Shown: positions 17,599 through 26,478, numbered from the stretch's first letter. The stretch is DNA of 64,000 nucleotides from Halosimplex litoreum (GCF_016065055.1 NZ_CP065856.1:3409836-3473835), one strand, 5' to 3'. Notes: generated by a model from the letters alone, not told the origin. Program-made: numbers and translations.

Positions 17599-17984
17599 TC
17601 CCAATCCGCTCGAAGCCGCCTCAGGGGCGGTGCTTCCGGTCGGTACCAAGCGGAGACGAGCCGAATCGTGCGGCTCCCACACAACGCCTCGGCACCGGGT
17701 TTCGCAGCACTGTTCGGGAACGCTCACGAGCGCCTCGTGGAGCGTTCGGTCGAGACGAGTGGGTCGGTCGGACGCCACTCGTGGGTAACGCGCTGTTACC
17801 GGTGGTAAGCGGAGCCAATCGACGACCGGCCGGGCCCGTTCGGTGTGAGGAACCGGCGTGGCCGGTATTCGGTGATGCAAAGTTCGGACTGGCCGCGACC
17901 GGACGGGGTTGCTCGAGCTTACGTTTCGCGGCGAGTCCGTGGGCGGAGGATAACAAAGTGTATCTCGGCCTTGTCCTCAGTCGC

Positions 17985-19373
17985 ATGACTTACGATAGAT
18001 ACACGAAAGCGATAGTCGGAGCCGTCGCGCTGACACTCGTCGTGAGCGCGCTCGCGGCGAGCGGAGCGGCGTCGTTCTCGGCACAGGAAGAGACGACCAC
18101 ACAGACCCAGGAGACGTCGTACCTGCGGATCGGGCACTTCTCGCCCGACGCGCCCGCGGTCGACGTGGCGATAGACAACGAGACTGTCGTCGAAGGCGCG
18201 GAGTTCGGTGACGTGACCGGATACCTGGCGCTGGACGGCGGCAACTACACCGCGACCATCACGGCCGCGAACCAGTCGAGTAGCGTCCTGTTCGAAGGCA
18301 ACCTGACGCTCGAACCGCGGACGGTCGGGACGCTCGCCGCCAGCGGCGAGTTCACGACCGGGTCCGAAACCGAGTTCGAGCCGGTCCTCTTCGAGGACAA
18401 CGCCTGGGAACCGGACAACGATACCGCTGCGGTGAGCATCGTCCACCTCTCGCCGGACGCGCCCTCGGTCGACGTCGTCGTAACCGAAGGCCCGACCGAG
18501 AACGAGACGGAGACCGAAACGGCGACCGAGACGGAGACGGAGACCGAAACGGCGACCGAGAACGAGACGGAGACCGAAACGGCGACCGAGACGGAGACGG
18601 CCACCGACTTCGCTACGGCGACCGAGACGGAGACGGCCACCGACTTCGCTACGGCGACCGAGACGGAGACGGCCACCGACTTCGCCACGGCGACCGGGAC
18701 GGCAACGTCGACGCCCTTCGGTGCGACCGAGACCGCAACCGAAGCGGGCGGGGCCGGAACGGCCACCGACACCGTCGGCATCGACAACCTAATGCCTGCA
18801 CAACAGGAGAGCGACGAGACCTACCTCGCGCGGAACCTCTCGTTCCGCAACGCTACTGACTACGTGAACGTCCCGGCCGGTGACTACACGGTCGAACTCC
18901 GTAACAACGAGACCGGTGAGGTGCTCGCTACCGTCAACCTGCCAGGTCTCGAGGGTGGTACCGCCTATTCGGTGTTTGCAGCTGGCTACGCCAATCCCGA
19001 CGAGGCGCCTGCCGGCTCCTCGTTCGTCACGATTCCGGCTGAAGATGCGACTCTAACCGTCTCCCTGCCCGAGGTGGCGACCGACATGGCCACCGACACC
19101 GAGACGGCCACCGACACCGAGACGGCCACCGACACCGAGACGGCCACCGACACCGAGACGGCCACCGACACCGAGACGGAAACCGACACCGAGACGGCGA
19201 CCGATACCGAGACGGAAACCGACACCGAGACGGCGACCGATACCGAGACGGAAACCGACACCGAGACGGCGACCGATACCGAAACGGAAACCGACACGGA
19301 AACCGATACCGAGACGGCTACCGACACAGGCGTCGGAACGCCGACGGAGACGGCGACCGAGGCCGGCGCGTAG
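17985..19373 (+). CDS. Exported DUF4397 surface protein with Thr/Glu repeat tracts
   Basis: A secreted 462-residue protein. A Sec-type signal peptide (MTYDRYTKAIVGAVALTLVV, cleaved around the AASGAASF region) is followed by a DUF4397 domain (YLRIGHFSPDAPAVDVAIDN, repeated as IVHLSPDAPSVDVVV) that is split by a long Thr/Glu-rich insertion (about residues 168-260). A second tract of TDTETA-type repeats occupies the last 100 residues. These tracts are likely heavily O-glycosylated stalks. No PGF-CTERM or membrane anchor is visible, so the protein may be released or held non-covalently. Confidence 0.85.
   Translation: MTYDRYTKAIVGAVALTLVVSALAASGAASFSAQEETTTQTQETSYLRIGHFSPDAPAVDVAIDNETVVEGAEFGDVTGYLALDGGNYTATITAANQSSSVLFEGNLTLEPRTVGTLAASGEFTTGSETEFEPVLFEDNAWEPDNDTAAVSIVHLSPDAPSVDVVVTEGPTENETETETATETETETETATENETETETATETETATDFATATETETATDFATATETETATDFATATGTATSTPFGATETATEAGGAGTATDTVGIDNLMPAQQESDETYLARNLSFRNATDYVNVPAGDYTVELRNNETGEVLATVNLPGLEGGTAYSVFAAGYANPDEAPAGSSFVTIPAEDATLTVSLPEVATDMATDTETATDTETATDTETATDTETATDTETETDTETATDTETETDTETATDTETETDTETATDTETETDTETDTETATDTGVGTPTETATEAGA
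19077..19330 (+). repeat. Tandem minisatellite encoding TETATD-type repeats
   Basis: Eighteen-base units such as GACACCGAGACGGCCACC repeat with small changes through the 3' end of the DUF4397 gene. A related tract lies at about 18500-18700 with ACGGAGACGGAGACC-type and TTCGCTACGGCGACC-type units. Both tracts keep the reading frame and would be prone to length change by slippage. Confidence 0.85.
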
Positions 19374-19451
19374 ACTCACGAACGAGACTTTTTTTGAGCG
19401 GTGTCGAGCGATGTGAAGAGATTCAAGATAGCAGCGTGCGAACGCTCGAGC

Positions 19452-20042
19452 GTGAGCGACGACACGCGAACGAACGGCGACGACGACCGGACGGTTAGCG
19501 ACGCCGCTCGCGGCGACCAGTCAGGGCCGGAGAAGGCCGTCGACGAGTCGAACCCGCGCTACGGTCGGGTGACTCGACACCCGACTGCGGGGCCGTACAA
19601 CTCCATCTTCCACTGGACCGACGCCCGCCACCCGCTGCGGGTGATGGTCAACTACGTCGTCGTCCTGGCCTGTCGAGTGTGTCCGAGCATGCGGTTGAAA
19701 AACTGGCTGTTGCGTCGCATCGGCGTCACCGTCGGAGCGGGTGTCGCATGGGGACTGGAGTCGACCCCCGACGTGTTCTGGCCGGATCTCATCACGGTCG
19801 AAGACCACGCGATCGTCGGCTACGACGCGACCGTCCTCTGTCACGAGTTCCTCCAGGACGAGTACCGCACGGGCGAAGTCGTCATCGGTGAACGGGCGAT
19901 GGTCGGGGCCGGCGCCGTCGTCCTCCCGGGGGTCGAGGTGGGTGCGGGCGCCCAGGTGGCCGCCAACTCGCTGGTCACCGAAGACGTGCCGCCCGGCGCG
20001 ACGGTCGCGGGCGTCCCGGCGACCGTTCAGGATGGAGACTGA
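19452..20042 (+). CDS. Hexapeptide-repeat acyltransferase
   Basis: A left-handed beta-helix O-acetyltransferase of the LacA/maltose acetyltransferase type, probably 196 residues. The beta-helix repeats run through ITVEDHAIVGYDATVLCHEF and ERAMVGAGAVVLPGVEVGAG, ending with the family signature VTEDVPPGATVAGVPA. The catalytic His is likely in CHEF. I chose the GTG at 19452 (VSDDTRTNGD); a GTG at 19401 would add 17 residues. The substrate is unknown, but the position after a glycan-rich surface protein is suggestive only. Confidence 0.85.
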   Translation: MSDDTRTNGDDDRTVSDAARGDQSGPEKAVDESNPRYGRVTRHPTAGPYNSIFHWTDARHPLRVMVNYVVVLACRVCPSMRLKNWLLRRIGVTVGAGVAWGLESTPDVFWPDLITVEDHAIVGYDATVLCHEFLQDEYRTGEVVIGERAMVGAGAVVLPGVEVGAGAQVAANSLVTEDVPPGATVAGVPATVQDGD

Positions 20043-20065
20043 GCGAGTGGTCGGGGCCGGTGGAC

Positions 20066-20854
20066 TCAGTCTCGGATACGGACGATACCGCTCGCGAAGA
20101 CCGTCTGGTTCGGGAGGATGTACTCCTCGCCGTCGCTCTCGATGCGCGTGGTGAACACGTCGACTTCCTGGACGATGCCTTCGTTGTCGTCGATGCGGAC
20201 GCGGTCGCCGATGCTGTACGGTTCCCGTAGCAGGAGGTAGATCCCCGCGGCGGCCGAGCGGAGCAGGTCCCAGAACGCGACGAGCGCCACGACGACGACG
20301 GCGAAGGCGTAGACGCCCAACAGGACGACGAGCGCCATCGTTTCGACACCGAGCTGGCCGAGCGCGATCAGGATGGCGACGTAGAAGATGCTGTACTTGA
20401 CGAGTTCGGGGATGATGCTGACTTCCGGAAGCTTGACGCTCCGGAGGCGCTCGCCGACGGAGAGCTTGGCTTTGTCGCCGACGACCAGGCCGATGATGAG
20501 CGCGAAAGCGGCGACGAACAGACTCGGGAGGAACCCGGTGAACCGCTGCCAGAACAGGTCGGGGTTGCCCAGCTGCGCGAGGTTCACCGCGAGGACGATG
20601 GCGAGGACGTAGGCGAAGACGGCCGCGATCGTCGAGACGATGCCGACCGTCGACGTGCCGAAACTTCTGGCCGTGCGCTCGAACGGCGTTCCTTCGACCG
20701 CGTCGGAGACACCGGCGCTCCGCAGGAACGTCCGCGTCCACCGCCAGACGATGTAGCTCCCGATCACGCCGACGAACAGGACGGCGATCGAGGCGGCAAA
20801 CGCCCCGCGCTCGGAGAACACCGACCGGATGACTTGTGGCCACTCGATCTGCAT
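20066..20854 (-). CDS. Small-conductance mechanosensitive channel (MscS family)
   Basis: A 262-residue MscS-type channel with four or five membrane segments and then the pore-lining helix and beta domain. The conserved stretch LLLREPYSIGDRVRIDDNEG followed by EVDVFTTRIES and EEYILPNQTVFAS is diagnostic. It ends right after the beta domain, so the large C-terminal vestibule is missing. Its start overlaps the dacZ stop (TGATG), making the two genes translationally coupled. Confidence 0.92.
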   Translation of the reverse strand: MQIEWPQVIRSVFSERGAFAASIAVLFVGVIGSYIVWRWTRTFLRSAGVSDAVEGTPFERTARSFGTSTVGIVSTIAAVFAYVLAIVLAVNLAQLGNPDLFWQRFTGFLPSLFVAAFALIIGLVVGDKAKLSVGERLRSVKLPEVSIIPELVKYSIFYVAILIALGQLGVETMALVVLLGVYAFAVVVVALVAFWDLLRSAAAGIYLLLREPYSIGDRVRIDDNEGIVQEVDVFTTRIESDGEEYILPNQTVFASGIVRIRD

Positions 20855-21657
20855 CAGTACGCCTCCGGATCCAACTCCAGAATGAGTTCACCCGCCTTGA
20901 ACGCCCGTACCAGCCCGTCGCTCTCCGAAAGGACGATCGCGATAGCGTTCGTATCCCGCGTGATCGCGCCGGCAGCCATGTGGCGCGCGCCCAGGCCCTT
21001 CGGGATGTCGACCCCCTCGGCGGAGGGTTCGAGATACCGGTAGGCGGAGACGATCTTCCCCGAATCGGAGATGACGAAGGCGCCGTCGAGCCGCGAGAAC
21101 TCCTTGAGCATCACGTTCACGATCGGGTCGCCGACGTGGACGTGCGATTTCTCGAAGGGGTTGTACGAGAGGGGCCGCGACTTGTTCATCACCTTTCCTG
21201 CGTCGCCGACGACGAACAACGCGCCGACGGGCTTGCCCTTCTGACCCTTCTTGCCGAGTTCGACCGCGACCTCGAGGACATCCCTGATCACCGAGGGCTC
21301 GGCCCGCGAGTTGGCGAACAGGTCGTAGACGCCCGACTTCTCGAACTCGTCGGCGCGGACCCGCGCGACCGTGTCGGCGTCCTCGCCGAACACCTTCGCG
21401 AGACAGACCAGGTCGGCGTCCTCGTCGACGTAGCCGTGGTCGACGGCCCCCTCGACGCCGAAGCGGATCCGGTCGCGCAAGTCCTCGAACTCCAGCGGCA
21501 ACTGCACGAACGCGTCGGCCTCTACGTCGTTGTCCGGTCCGACCACGACCACGTCGTCGCCGGCCAGCGTCTCGTAGTGAGACTTCCCCGGCGAGAACAG
21601 ACAGACCGCGTCCGCGTCGGCGACCAACTCCTCCAGAAACTCGTCGAGCCCGGTCAT
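20854..21657 (-). CDS. dacZ: Diadenylate cyclase DacZ (c-di-AMP synthase)
   Basis: A 267-residue enzyme that makes c-di-AMP from two ATP. The C-terminal DAC domain has the DGA motif (FSRLDGAFVISDSG) and the RHR-equivalent (LGARHMAAGAITRDTNAIAI). The N-terminal domain (about 1-120) is the archaeal DacZ-specific part. c-di-AMP controls osmolyte and ion balance in many prokaryotes, and dacZ is important for osmotic adaptation in Haloferax. The overlap with mscS fits that role. Confidence 0.95.
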   Translation of the reverse strand: MTGLDEFLEELVADADAVCLFSPGKSHYETLAGDDVVVVGPDNDVEADAFVQLPLEFEDLRDRIRFGVEGAVDHGYVDEDADLVCLAKVFGEDADTVARVRADEFEKSGVYDLFANSRAEPSVIRDVLEVAVELGKKGQKGKPVGALFVVGDAGKVMNKSRPLSYNPFEKSHVHVGDPIVNVMLKEFSRLDGAFVISDSGKIVSAYRYLEPSAEGVDIPKGLGARHMAAGAITRDTNAIAIVLSESDGLVRAFKAGELILELDPEAY

Positions 21658-21780
21658 TGTCGTATCAACTCATCCGACAGGAAAAAGCGTTTCGGCACGT
21701 CTGACCCATGTCACGCGTTCGTCTTGCGTGGTGGCAGAACTGCTGGTCCGCGACCATCGGAGGCGTCTGAAAAGACACTA

Positions 21781-22791
21781 CTATGATAATTCTGGGAGCG
21801 CCTGGTAGCGCGACAGCACGCGGTCGCGAACGTCGGCCATCGGGACGCCGGTGGCGCGGGCGAGCGCGAGCGCACCGCCCATCGCGACGCCCTCCTTGGC
21901 CTCACCGCGGACGTAGCCGTCGAACGCCGGATGGTCGCCCTCGTCGAACCCCGGGTCGGTGACCGTCACCGACAGGTCCAGCGACTCGGCGACGGCGTCG
22001 AGGTCAACCGAGGTGTCCGCGGCCACGAAGCTCGTCGTCGCCAGTTCGAGCCGCCCCTCGACGCCGGCGTGGCGCACCAGCGTCGCCACCGTCGCCATCT
22101 GGGTCCCACCGGCCAGCGTCACCGCCGTGTCGGTCTCCAGACAGCCCAGCGCGGTCCCCGCGACCACGGCGAGTACCGGATCACCCATCCGTCGGAGCGC
22201 GACCTTCGGCTCGCCCGCCGCCGCCCCCTCGTCGAGACCGCTCGTCACCAGGCCCTCGGCGACCACCTCGCGCTTTCGCTCGAGTGGGTTCTCCGGGAGC
22301 GAGGAGGAGACACCGACCCCCGCCCCCCGGCCTTCGCGCTCGCCCAGCGCCGCCTGGACGCCCAGCGCGGTCGTCGTCCCGCCGGGGATCGACTCGCCGA
22401 GATAGATCGCCTCGTCCGGGAGCGCCCGCCCGAACTGTCGCGCCGCCTCGAAGGCGCCGTGCGCCGTCGAGACCGGGTCTTCCTCGCGGACGTCGCCTCC
22501 GGGTCTGGCACCCACGGTCACCGTCGGCGCGCCCGTCGGCTCGGCCAGGCCGGCGTCGACGACGGTCAGGTCGAAATCAACCAGATCCCGCACGGCCCGG
22601 GTCACCAGCGCCGGCGTCGGCGTCCCGGTCGGACTCACCGGCACGACCGGCGCCCGGATCGGCTCGCCGTAGCTCACGATCTCCGCGTCGGCGCTCGGCG
22701 TGTGGACCATCGCGTCGGCGTCCGCCCCGGCCGCGCTGATCCCGTCGATCGTCGCCGTCTCCGTCGTCCCGACGGCCAGCACTACCCGCAC
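21781..22791 (-). CDS. CobT-like protein, UPF0284/TIGR00303 family
   Basis: A 336-residue protein of the archaeal family related to nicotinate-nucleotide-dimethylbenzimidazole phosphoribosyltransferase, implicated in the lower-ligand step of cobamide synthesis. Typical segments are [18 protein letters not shown] and [20 protein letters not shown], the latter a nucleotide-binding loop. It starts with GTG at 22791. No other cobalamin genes are in the window, so the function rests on the family alone. Confidence 0.85.
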   Translation of the reverse strand: MRVVLAVGTTETATIDGISAAGADADAMVHTPSADAEIVSYGEPIRAPVVPVSPTGTPTPALVTRAVRDLVDFDLTVVDAGLAEPTGAPTVTVGARPGGDVREEDPVSTAHGAFEAARQFGRALPDEAIYLGESIPGGTTTALGVQAALGEREGRGAGVGVSSSLPENPLERKREVVAEGLVTSGLDEGAAAGEPKVALRRMGDPVLAVVAGTALGCLETDTAVTLAGGTQMATVATLVRHAGVEGRLELATTSFVAADTSVDLDAVAESLDLSVTVTDPGFDEGDHPAFDGYVRGEAKEGVAMGGALALARATGVPMADVRDRVLSRYQALPELS

Positions 22792-22953
22792 TACTCGGTC
22801 CTCCGTGGAGCGCGGTCGAACTCTCTACCCACTCGGTCGGTCATACCGTCGGATTCGGCGGCGAGCGGTTAACTCCGTCGGCACCGGTGTCGGCCGTTCG
22901 AGAGTAGCGGTCGGGCAGCCGAGTACGTCCGCCGCGTGTTGCTCGCAGCAAAC

Positions 22954-22977
22954 TGCGCGGGACCGGATCCGAACCGG
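22954..22977 (-). repeat. Copy of the tRNA-Leu 3' end
   Basis: The 24 nt at 22954-22977 match the last 24 nt of tRNA-Leu (23087-23110) except for two bases, in the same orientation, 133 bp beyond the gene's 3' end. A third, weaker T-arm-like piece (GTTCATATCCGGTCCTG) lies at 23024-23040. These are typical scars of elements that integrate into tRNA 3' ends. The 295-bp gap 22792-23086 has no gene. Confidence 0.8.
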
Positions 22978-23086
22978 ACCCAGACGTGCTCGCTCGCAAC
23001 GCTCGCTGCGCGCGACTGGTAGGGTTCATATCCGGTCCTGTTCTCTCACTCCGAACCGCTCGCTACGCTCGCGATTCTCCGTTCAG

Positions 23087-23170
23087 TGCGCGGGACCGGA
23101 TTTGAACCGGCGGACCCCTACGGGACAGCGTCCTAAGCGCTGCGCCGTTTCCTGGCTTGGCTACCCGCGC
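23087..23170 (-). tRNA. tRNA-Leu (anticodon UAG)
   Basis: An 84-nt class II tRNA with acceptor stem GCGCGGG/CCCGCGC and discriminator A. The anticodon stem CAGCG/CGCTG encloses CTTAGGA, giving anticodon TAG. The long variable arm TCCCGTAGGGGTC and T arm CCGGTTCAAATCCGG are as in other haloarchaeal tRNA-Leu. No intron and no encoded CCA. Confidence 0.96.
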
Positions 23171-23227
23171 CCAGTCGACGGTATCCCCGACGGCGACAAG
23201 AAGGTGTCGTTTGCCTCGACGGAGCGG

Positions 23228-24796
23228 TCAGTCGGCGAACTCGACGCCGCGGAACTCGAAGCGAGCGCCGCCGTCGTCGCTCTCGGTCACCGCGGCCTCC
23301 CAGCCGTGAGCGCGCGCGACCTGCCGGACGATCGCCAGGCCGTACCCGGTCCCGTCGGTGGTCGTCGAGTAGCCGGACTCGAACACGTCCCCGCGGTCCG
23401 CGGCCGGGATACCCCGGCCGTCGTCTTCGACGACGACACACCCGCGGCCGTCGACGCCGACCCTGACCTCTACCGTCCCGCGTCCGTCGCCGGTGGCCCC
23501 GTGGTCGGCCGCGTCCTCGGGAGCGTGCGATTGGGGGCTCGTCGGGCCGTGTTCCACGGCGTCCTGCTGAGCTTGCGAAGCAGGGCTCGTGGAACCGTGT
23601 TCCACGGCGTCCTGCTGAGCTTGCGAAGCAGGGCTCGTGGAACCGTGTTCCACGGCGTTGACGAACAGGTTCTCCAGCAACTGTGTCAACCGGCCGCGGT
23701 CGGCGACGACCGTCGCGTCGTCGGTGACGACCAGCGAGCTCTCGCCGGTGGCGACGTGGTCCCAGCCGCTGCGAGCGACCGCGTCGAGCGAAACTGGCTC
23801 GGTCTTCCCGAGTTCCTCACCCTGGCGAGCCATCTGGAGGAGGTCACGGAGCAGCTCGTCCATCCGGTCGAGCGCCGAGAGGGCGTCGTCGAGGTGGCGC
23901 TCGTCGCCGGTCTGGCGAGCCATCTCGATACGGTGTTTCACCGCGCCCATCGGGTTGCGTAGGTCGTGACCGATGACGCTGGCGAACTCGTTGAGCCGGT
24001 CGTTCTGCTCGCGCAACTGGCGCTCGCGCTCCTTCTGGTCGGTGATGTCGACGTAGACCGCGTAGCCGACGGGCCGCTCGCCGGACTCGACGGGGATGTT
24101 CCGGAAGAGGAACTCACGGTTCCCGTCGGTGGTCTCGCGCTCGATCTCGACGTGGAGGCGCTCGCCGGCGCGGACTCGCTCGTCGAGCGACGCCGCCTCG
24201 TCGCCCTTTCCCTCGGGCACGACCAGGTCGTTGAGCGGTTCGCCGACGGCGACCCCCGGCTCGTAGCCGAACGTCTCGACGAACGCCCGGTTGGCCGATT
24301 CGACGACGGGTTCGCCCTCGACGAACGCGTACTCGATGACCGGGTCCGGCGTGTCGGCGAACAGCGCGTCGAGTCGCCGCTTCGCCCCCCGGTCGCGCTC
24401 GTTGGCACCATCGCGTTCGATCGCGCGGTCGACGGCGCTTACGAGCGCACGGTCCGACGACGCGGGCACGTACTCGTCGGCGCCGGCGGCGACCGTCCGA
24501 TGGGCGAGCGACTCGTCGCCGGCGCGTGCGAACACGACGACCGGCGGAGCGTGCTCGCTCTCCTCGACCGCTTCGACCGTCTCGACCGCTTCGATCGCCG
24601 AGCGCGCGTCGGTGTCGCAGACTGCACACCGGGGTCGCTCGGCTGCGACCGCGGCTGCGGCCGACTCGGGCGACGACCGGACGACCGCGTAGCCGGCCCG
24701 CTCCAGCCGTTCGGGGCCGCCGGTCCCGTCCGGCCCCGTTTCCCCCTCGGTCGCCGACCGCTCGCCGACCCACAGTACCCGCACCCCGTCGCTCAT
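23228..24796 (-). CDS. PAS sensor histidine kinase with repeat insertion in the N box
   Basis: A soluble 522-residue sensor kinase. A receiver-like N-terminal domain (residues 1-125, Asp in CDTDARSAI) is followed by a PAS domain (about 140-260, ending VDITDQKERERQ). The H box is FASVIGHDLRNPMGAVKHR, the N box LLENLFVNAVEHG, and the G boxes VVVEDDGRGIPAADR and GTGYGLAIVRQVARAHG. Immediately after the N-box His-Gly, the chain repeats VEHGSTSPASQAQQDA about three and a half times before resuming at RGTVEVRVG. No membrane segment is present, so it senses a cytoplasmic signal. Confidence 0.92.
   Translation of the reverse strand: MSDGVRVLWVGERSATEGETGPDGTGGPERLERAGYAVVRSSPESAAAAVAAERPRCAVCDTDARSAIEAVETVEAVEESEHAPPVVVFARAGDESLAHRTVAAGADEYVPASSDRALVSAVDRAIERDGANERDRGAKRRLDALFADTPDPVIEYAFVEGEPVVESANRAFVETFGYEPGVAVGEPLNDLVVPEGKGDEAASLDERVRAGERLHVEIERETTDGNREFLFRNIPVESGERPVGYAVYVDITDQKERERQLREQNDRLNEFASVIGHDLRNPMGAVKHRIEMARQTGDERHLDDALSALDRMDELLRDLLQMARQGEELGKTEPVSLDAVARSGWDHVATGESSLVVTDDATVVADRGRLTQLLENLFVNAVEHGSTSPASQAQQDAVEHGSTSPASQAQQDAVEHGPTSPQSHAPEDAADHGATGDGRGTVEVRVGVDGRGCVVVEDDGRGIPAADRGDVFESGYSTTTDGTGYGLAIVRQVARAHGWEAAVTESDDGGARFEFRGVEFAD
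23503..23658 (-). repeat. 48-bp in-frame tandem repeat in the kinase gene
   Basis: Two identical 48-bp units occupy 23551-23598 and 23599-23646, followed by the first 12 nt of a third (from 23647). A diverged unit is visible at about 23503-23550. Each codes for 16 residues beginning VEHG. Identity of the two central units at DNA level points to recent duplication. Confidence 0.93.
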
Positions 24797-24907
24797 TGTC
24801 CACCACTGTGTCCCCCGCTCGTTTACATGTATCGGCCTGGTTGCCGGAACTGATAGCGTCGCTCAGTCCCGCGCCGACCCGCGCTGTTCCGTTCCACCCC
24901 GTCGGCG

Positions 24908-25489
24908 TCAGTGGGTCGCACCGACGTTCTCTAGACTTTCCGGGCAGGCCGGGTCGGGCTCGATGTTCGCGTACTCGACGACGCGCCGGCCCAGCGTCCG
25001 CACGCGTTCGGCGTCGCGCTCCTCGCGCAGCCGCTCGCCGTCGAACTTCGACCGAACCGTCGGGAGCGCGACCTGGTGCGGGACGACCCAGGCGTTGAGA
25101 GCCCGGCAGACCGACCGCAGGTGGTCCAGCGAGGTGATCGGGAAGGATCCGCCGGCGACACAGAGCAAGCCGACGGTGGCGTGTTCGAACTCGTCGAACC
25201 CGCAGTAGTCCAGCGCGGTCTTGAGCACCGACGAGTACGACCCGTGATAGACGGGCGTCCCGAGGACGACCGAGTCCGCCCGTCTCACTCGCTCGCGCAG
25301 TTCCGCGGCGTCACCGGCGTCGCGGTCGTCGCCGTCGAACAGGGGCAGGTCCAGCTCCCGAAGGTCCAACAGGTCGACGCTGGCACCCCGGTTCTCGGCC
25401 TCGTCGAGCGCGATTCGCAGTGCCTTGCGCGTGTAGCTCTCCTCGCGGAGACTGCCGCAGAGAGCGACGACGTGGGGTCGGTCTGGCAT
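24908..25489 (-). CDS. NADPH-dependent FMN reductase
   Basis: A flavodoxin-like reductase of 193 residues. The N-terminal VVALCGSLREESYTRKALRI is the FMN phosphate-binding loop, and LGTPVYHGSYSSVLKTALDY is the family signature near residue 78. Members reduce quinones, azo compounds, chromate or free flavin; the substrate is not predictable. I chose the ATG at 25489, since sequence upstream is not protein-like. It is followed by 59 bp and then mutY reading the same way. Confidence 0.9.
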   Translation of the reverse strand: MPDRPHVVALCGSLREESYTRKALRIALDEAENRGASVDLLDLRELDLPLFDGDDRDAGDAAELRERVRRADSVVLGTPVYHGSYSSVLKTALDYCGFDEFEHATVGLLCVAGGSFPITSLDHLRSVCRALNAWVVPHQVALPTVRSKFDGERLREERDAERVRTLGRRVVEYANIEPDPACPESLENVGATH

Positions 25490-25548
25490 ACCGGTACTCC
25501 GACGGGACCGGAAAAAAAGTCTCGCCAGTTCGGCTCGCCGCGCGCCGC

Positions 25549-26478
25549 TCACCGTGCCAGGCTGGCGACGCCGGCCTCGTGGTCGAACGCGACCAGACCG
25601 TCGTCGTCGAGATCCGAGAGGAGGCCGGCGAGCCACTCGCGGCCGTACTCGCCGTCGGGCGCGTAGTCGACACGGATCTTCGGGCCGAGTTCGTCCAGCG
25701 CGAGCTCGTCTGACCGGCCGAGGACGTTCACGACTCGCCCGCGCATCTGCCGGCGACTCCCCTCGAAGTCGGGTTGGGTCGGCACGTCCGGCGCCGTGAA
25801 ATCACCCGTCGCGTAGGCGTGACACCACTCGCGCCACGGGCAACTCGCCTCGTCGCAGGTGGGCGTCTTCTCGCAGGCTACCCCGCCCAGTTCCATGATC
25901 GCGTTGTTCCACACCCGTGATTCGCCCTCTGGCATCAGTTCCGAAGCGACTCGCTCGAAGGTGTCGTCGTCGTCCGGCACGTCGAACGCGCGGTAGAGCA
26001 CCCGTTTGACGTTCGTGTCGACCACGGCGTTCCCGTTATTAAAGGCGAAGCTCGCGACGGCGTTGGCGGTATAGGGCCCGACGCCCATCAGATCGGAGAG
26101 TTCGTCCGGTTCCTCGGGGAACTCGCCGCCGTAGTTACCCTCGACCTGGCCCGCGGCCTCGTGGAGGTACTTCGCGCGGTTGTTGTAGCCGAGGCTGTGG
26201 TCGCTCCAAAACCCCACCACGTCGGCGCGGTCGGCGGCCGCGAGATCCGCGGTCGTCGGCCACCGATCCAGGAAGGCCTCCCAAGCGGCGACCACCCGCG
26301 AGAGCTGGGTCTGCTGGCTCATCACCTCGGAGACGAGGATCTCGTAGGGGTCGTCGGTGCGCCGCCAGGGGAAGTCGCGGTGGTCGGCCTCGTACCACGT
26401 CACCAGCGCGTCGCGGACGGCGTCGGCGTCGTCGGGCAGGAACGCGTCCGCGTCTGGACCGGCGTCGGCGTCACTCAT
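25549..26478 (-). CDS. mutY: A/G-specific adenine DNA glycosylase MutY
   Basis: This 309-residue enzyme removes adenine mispaired with 8-oxoguanine. The catalytic Glu is in ILVSEVMSQQTQ, the helix-hairpin-helix is LMGVGPYTANAVASFAF, and the catalytic Asp is in VVDTNVKRVLYRAF. A 4Fe-4S cluster motif follows (CEKTPTCDEASCPWREWC). Its spacing is C-x5-C-x4-C-x5-C rather than the classical C-x6-C-x2-C-x5-C. The NUDIX-like 8-oxoG domain of bacterial MutY is replaced by a short C-terminal winged domain of about 80 residues. Confidence 0.93.
   Translation of the reverse strand: MSDADAGPDADAFLPDDADAVRDALVTWYEADHRDFPWRRTDDPYEILVSEVMSQQTQLSRVVAAWEAFLDRWPTTADLAAADRADVVGFWSDHSLGYNNRAKYLHEAAGQVEGNYGGEFPEEPDELSDLMGVGPYTANAVASFAFNNGNAVVDTNVKRVLYRAFDVPDDDDTFERVASELMPEGESRVWNNAIMELGGVACEKTPTCDEASCPWREWCHAYATGDFTAPDVPTQPDFEGSRRQMRGRVVNVLGRSDELALDELGPKIRVDYAPDGEYGREWLAGLLSDLDDDGLVAFDHEAGVASLAR

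Larger units (their letters stand above)
17256..17984 (+). other. Gene-free stretch with tRNA-tail repeats
   Basis: I see no gene I can support in these 729 bases. It holds a second copy of the tRNA-Gly 3' end (17355-17376, one mismatch), a 74-bp tandem array (17372-17598), and a minus-strand T-arm-like piece near 17287-17300 (GGATTTGAACCCTGG). An open frame runs through it into the DUF4397 gene, but this is a by-product of G+C bias: the repeats are not protein-like and a good signal peptide starts only at 17985. Confidence 0.7.

Noticed and set aside
17343-17984. N-terminal extension of the DUF4397 protein through the 74-bp repeats
   Set aside because: The region codes for Arg/Pro-rich non-protein-like repeats and would bury the signal peptide that starts at 17985.
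22954-23040. A degenerate second tRNA-Leu
   Set aside because: Only the 3'-terminal 24 nt match. The rest is unrelated sequence rich in GCTCGC motifs.
23503-23658. Frameshift or assembly error in the histidine kinase
   Set aside because: The repeat length is a multiple of three, the frame is maintained and the catalytic boxes continue after it.
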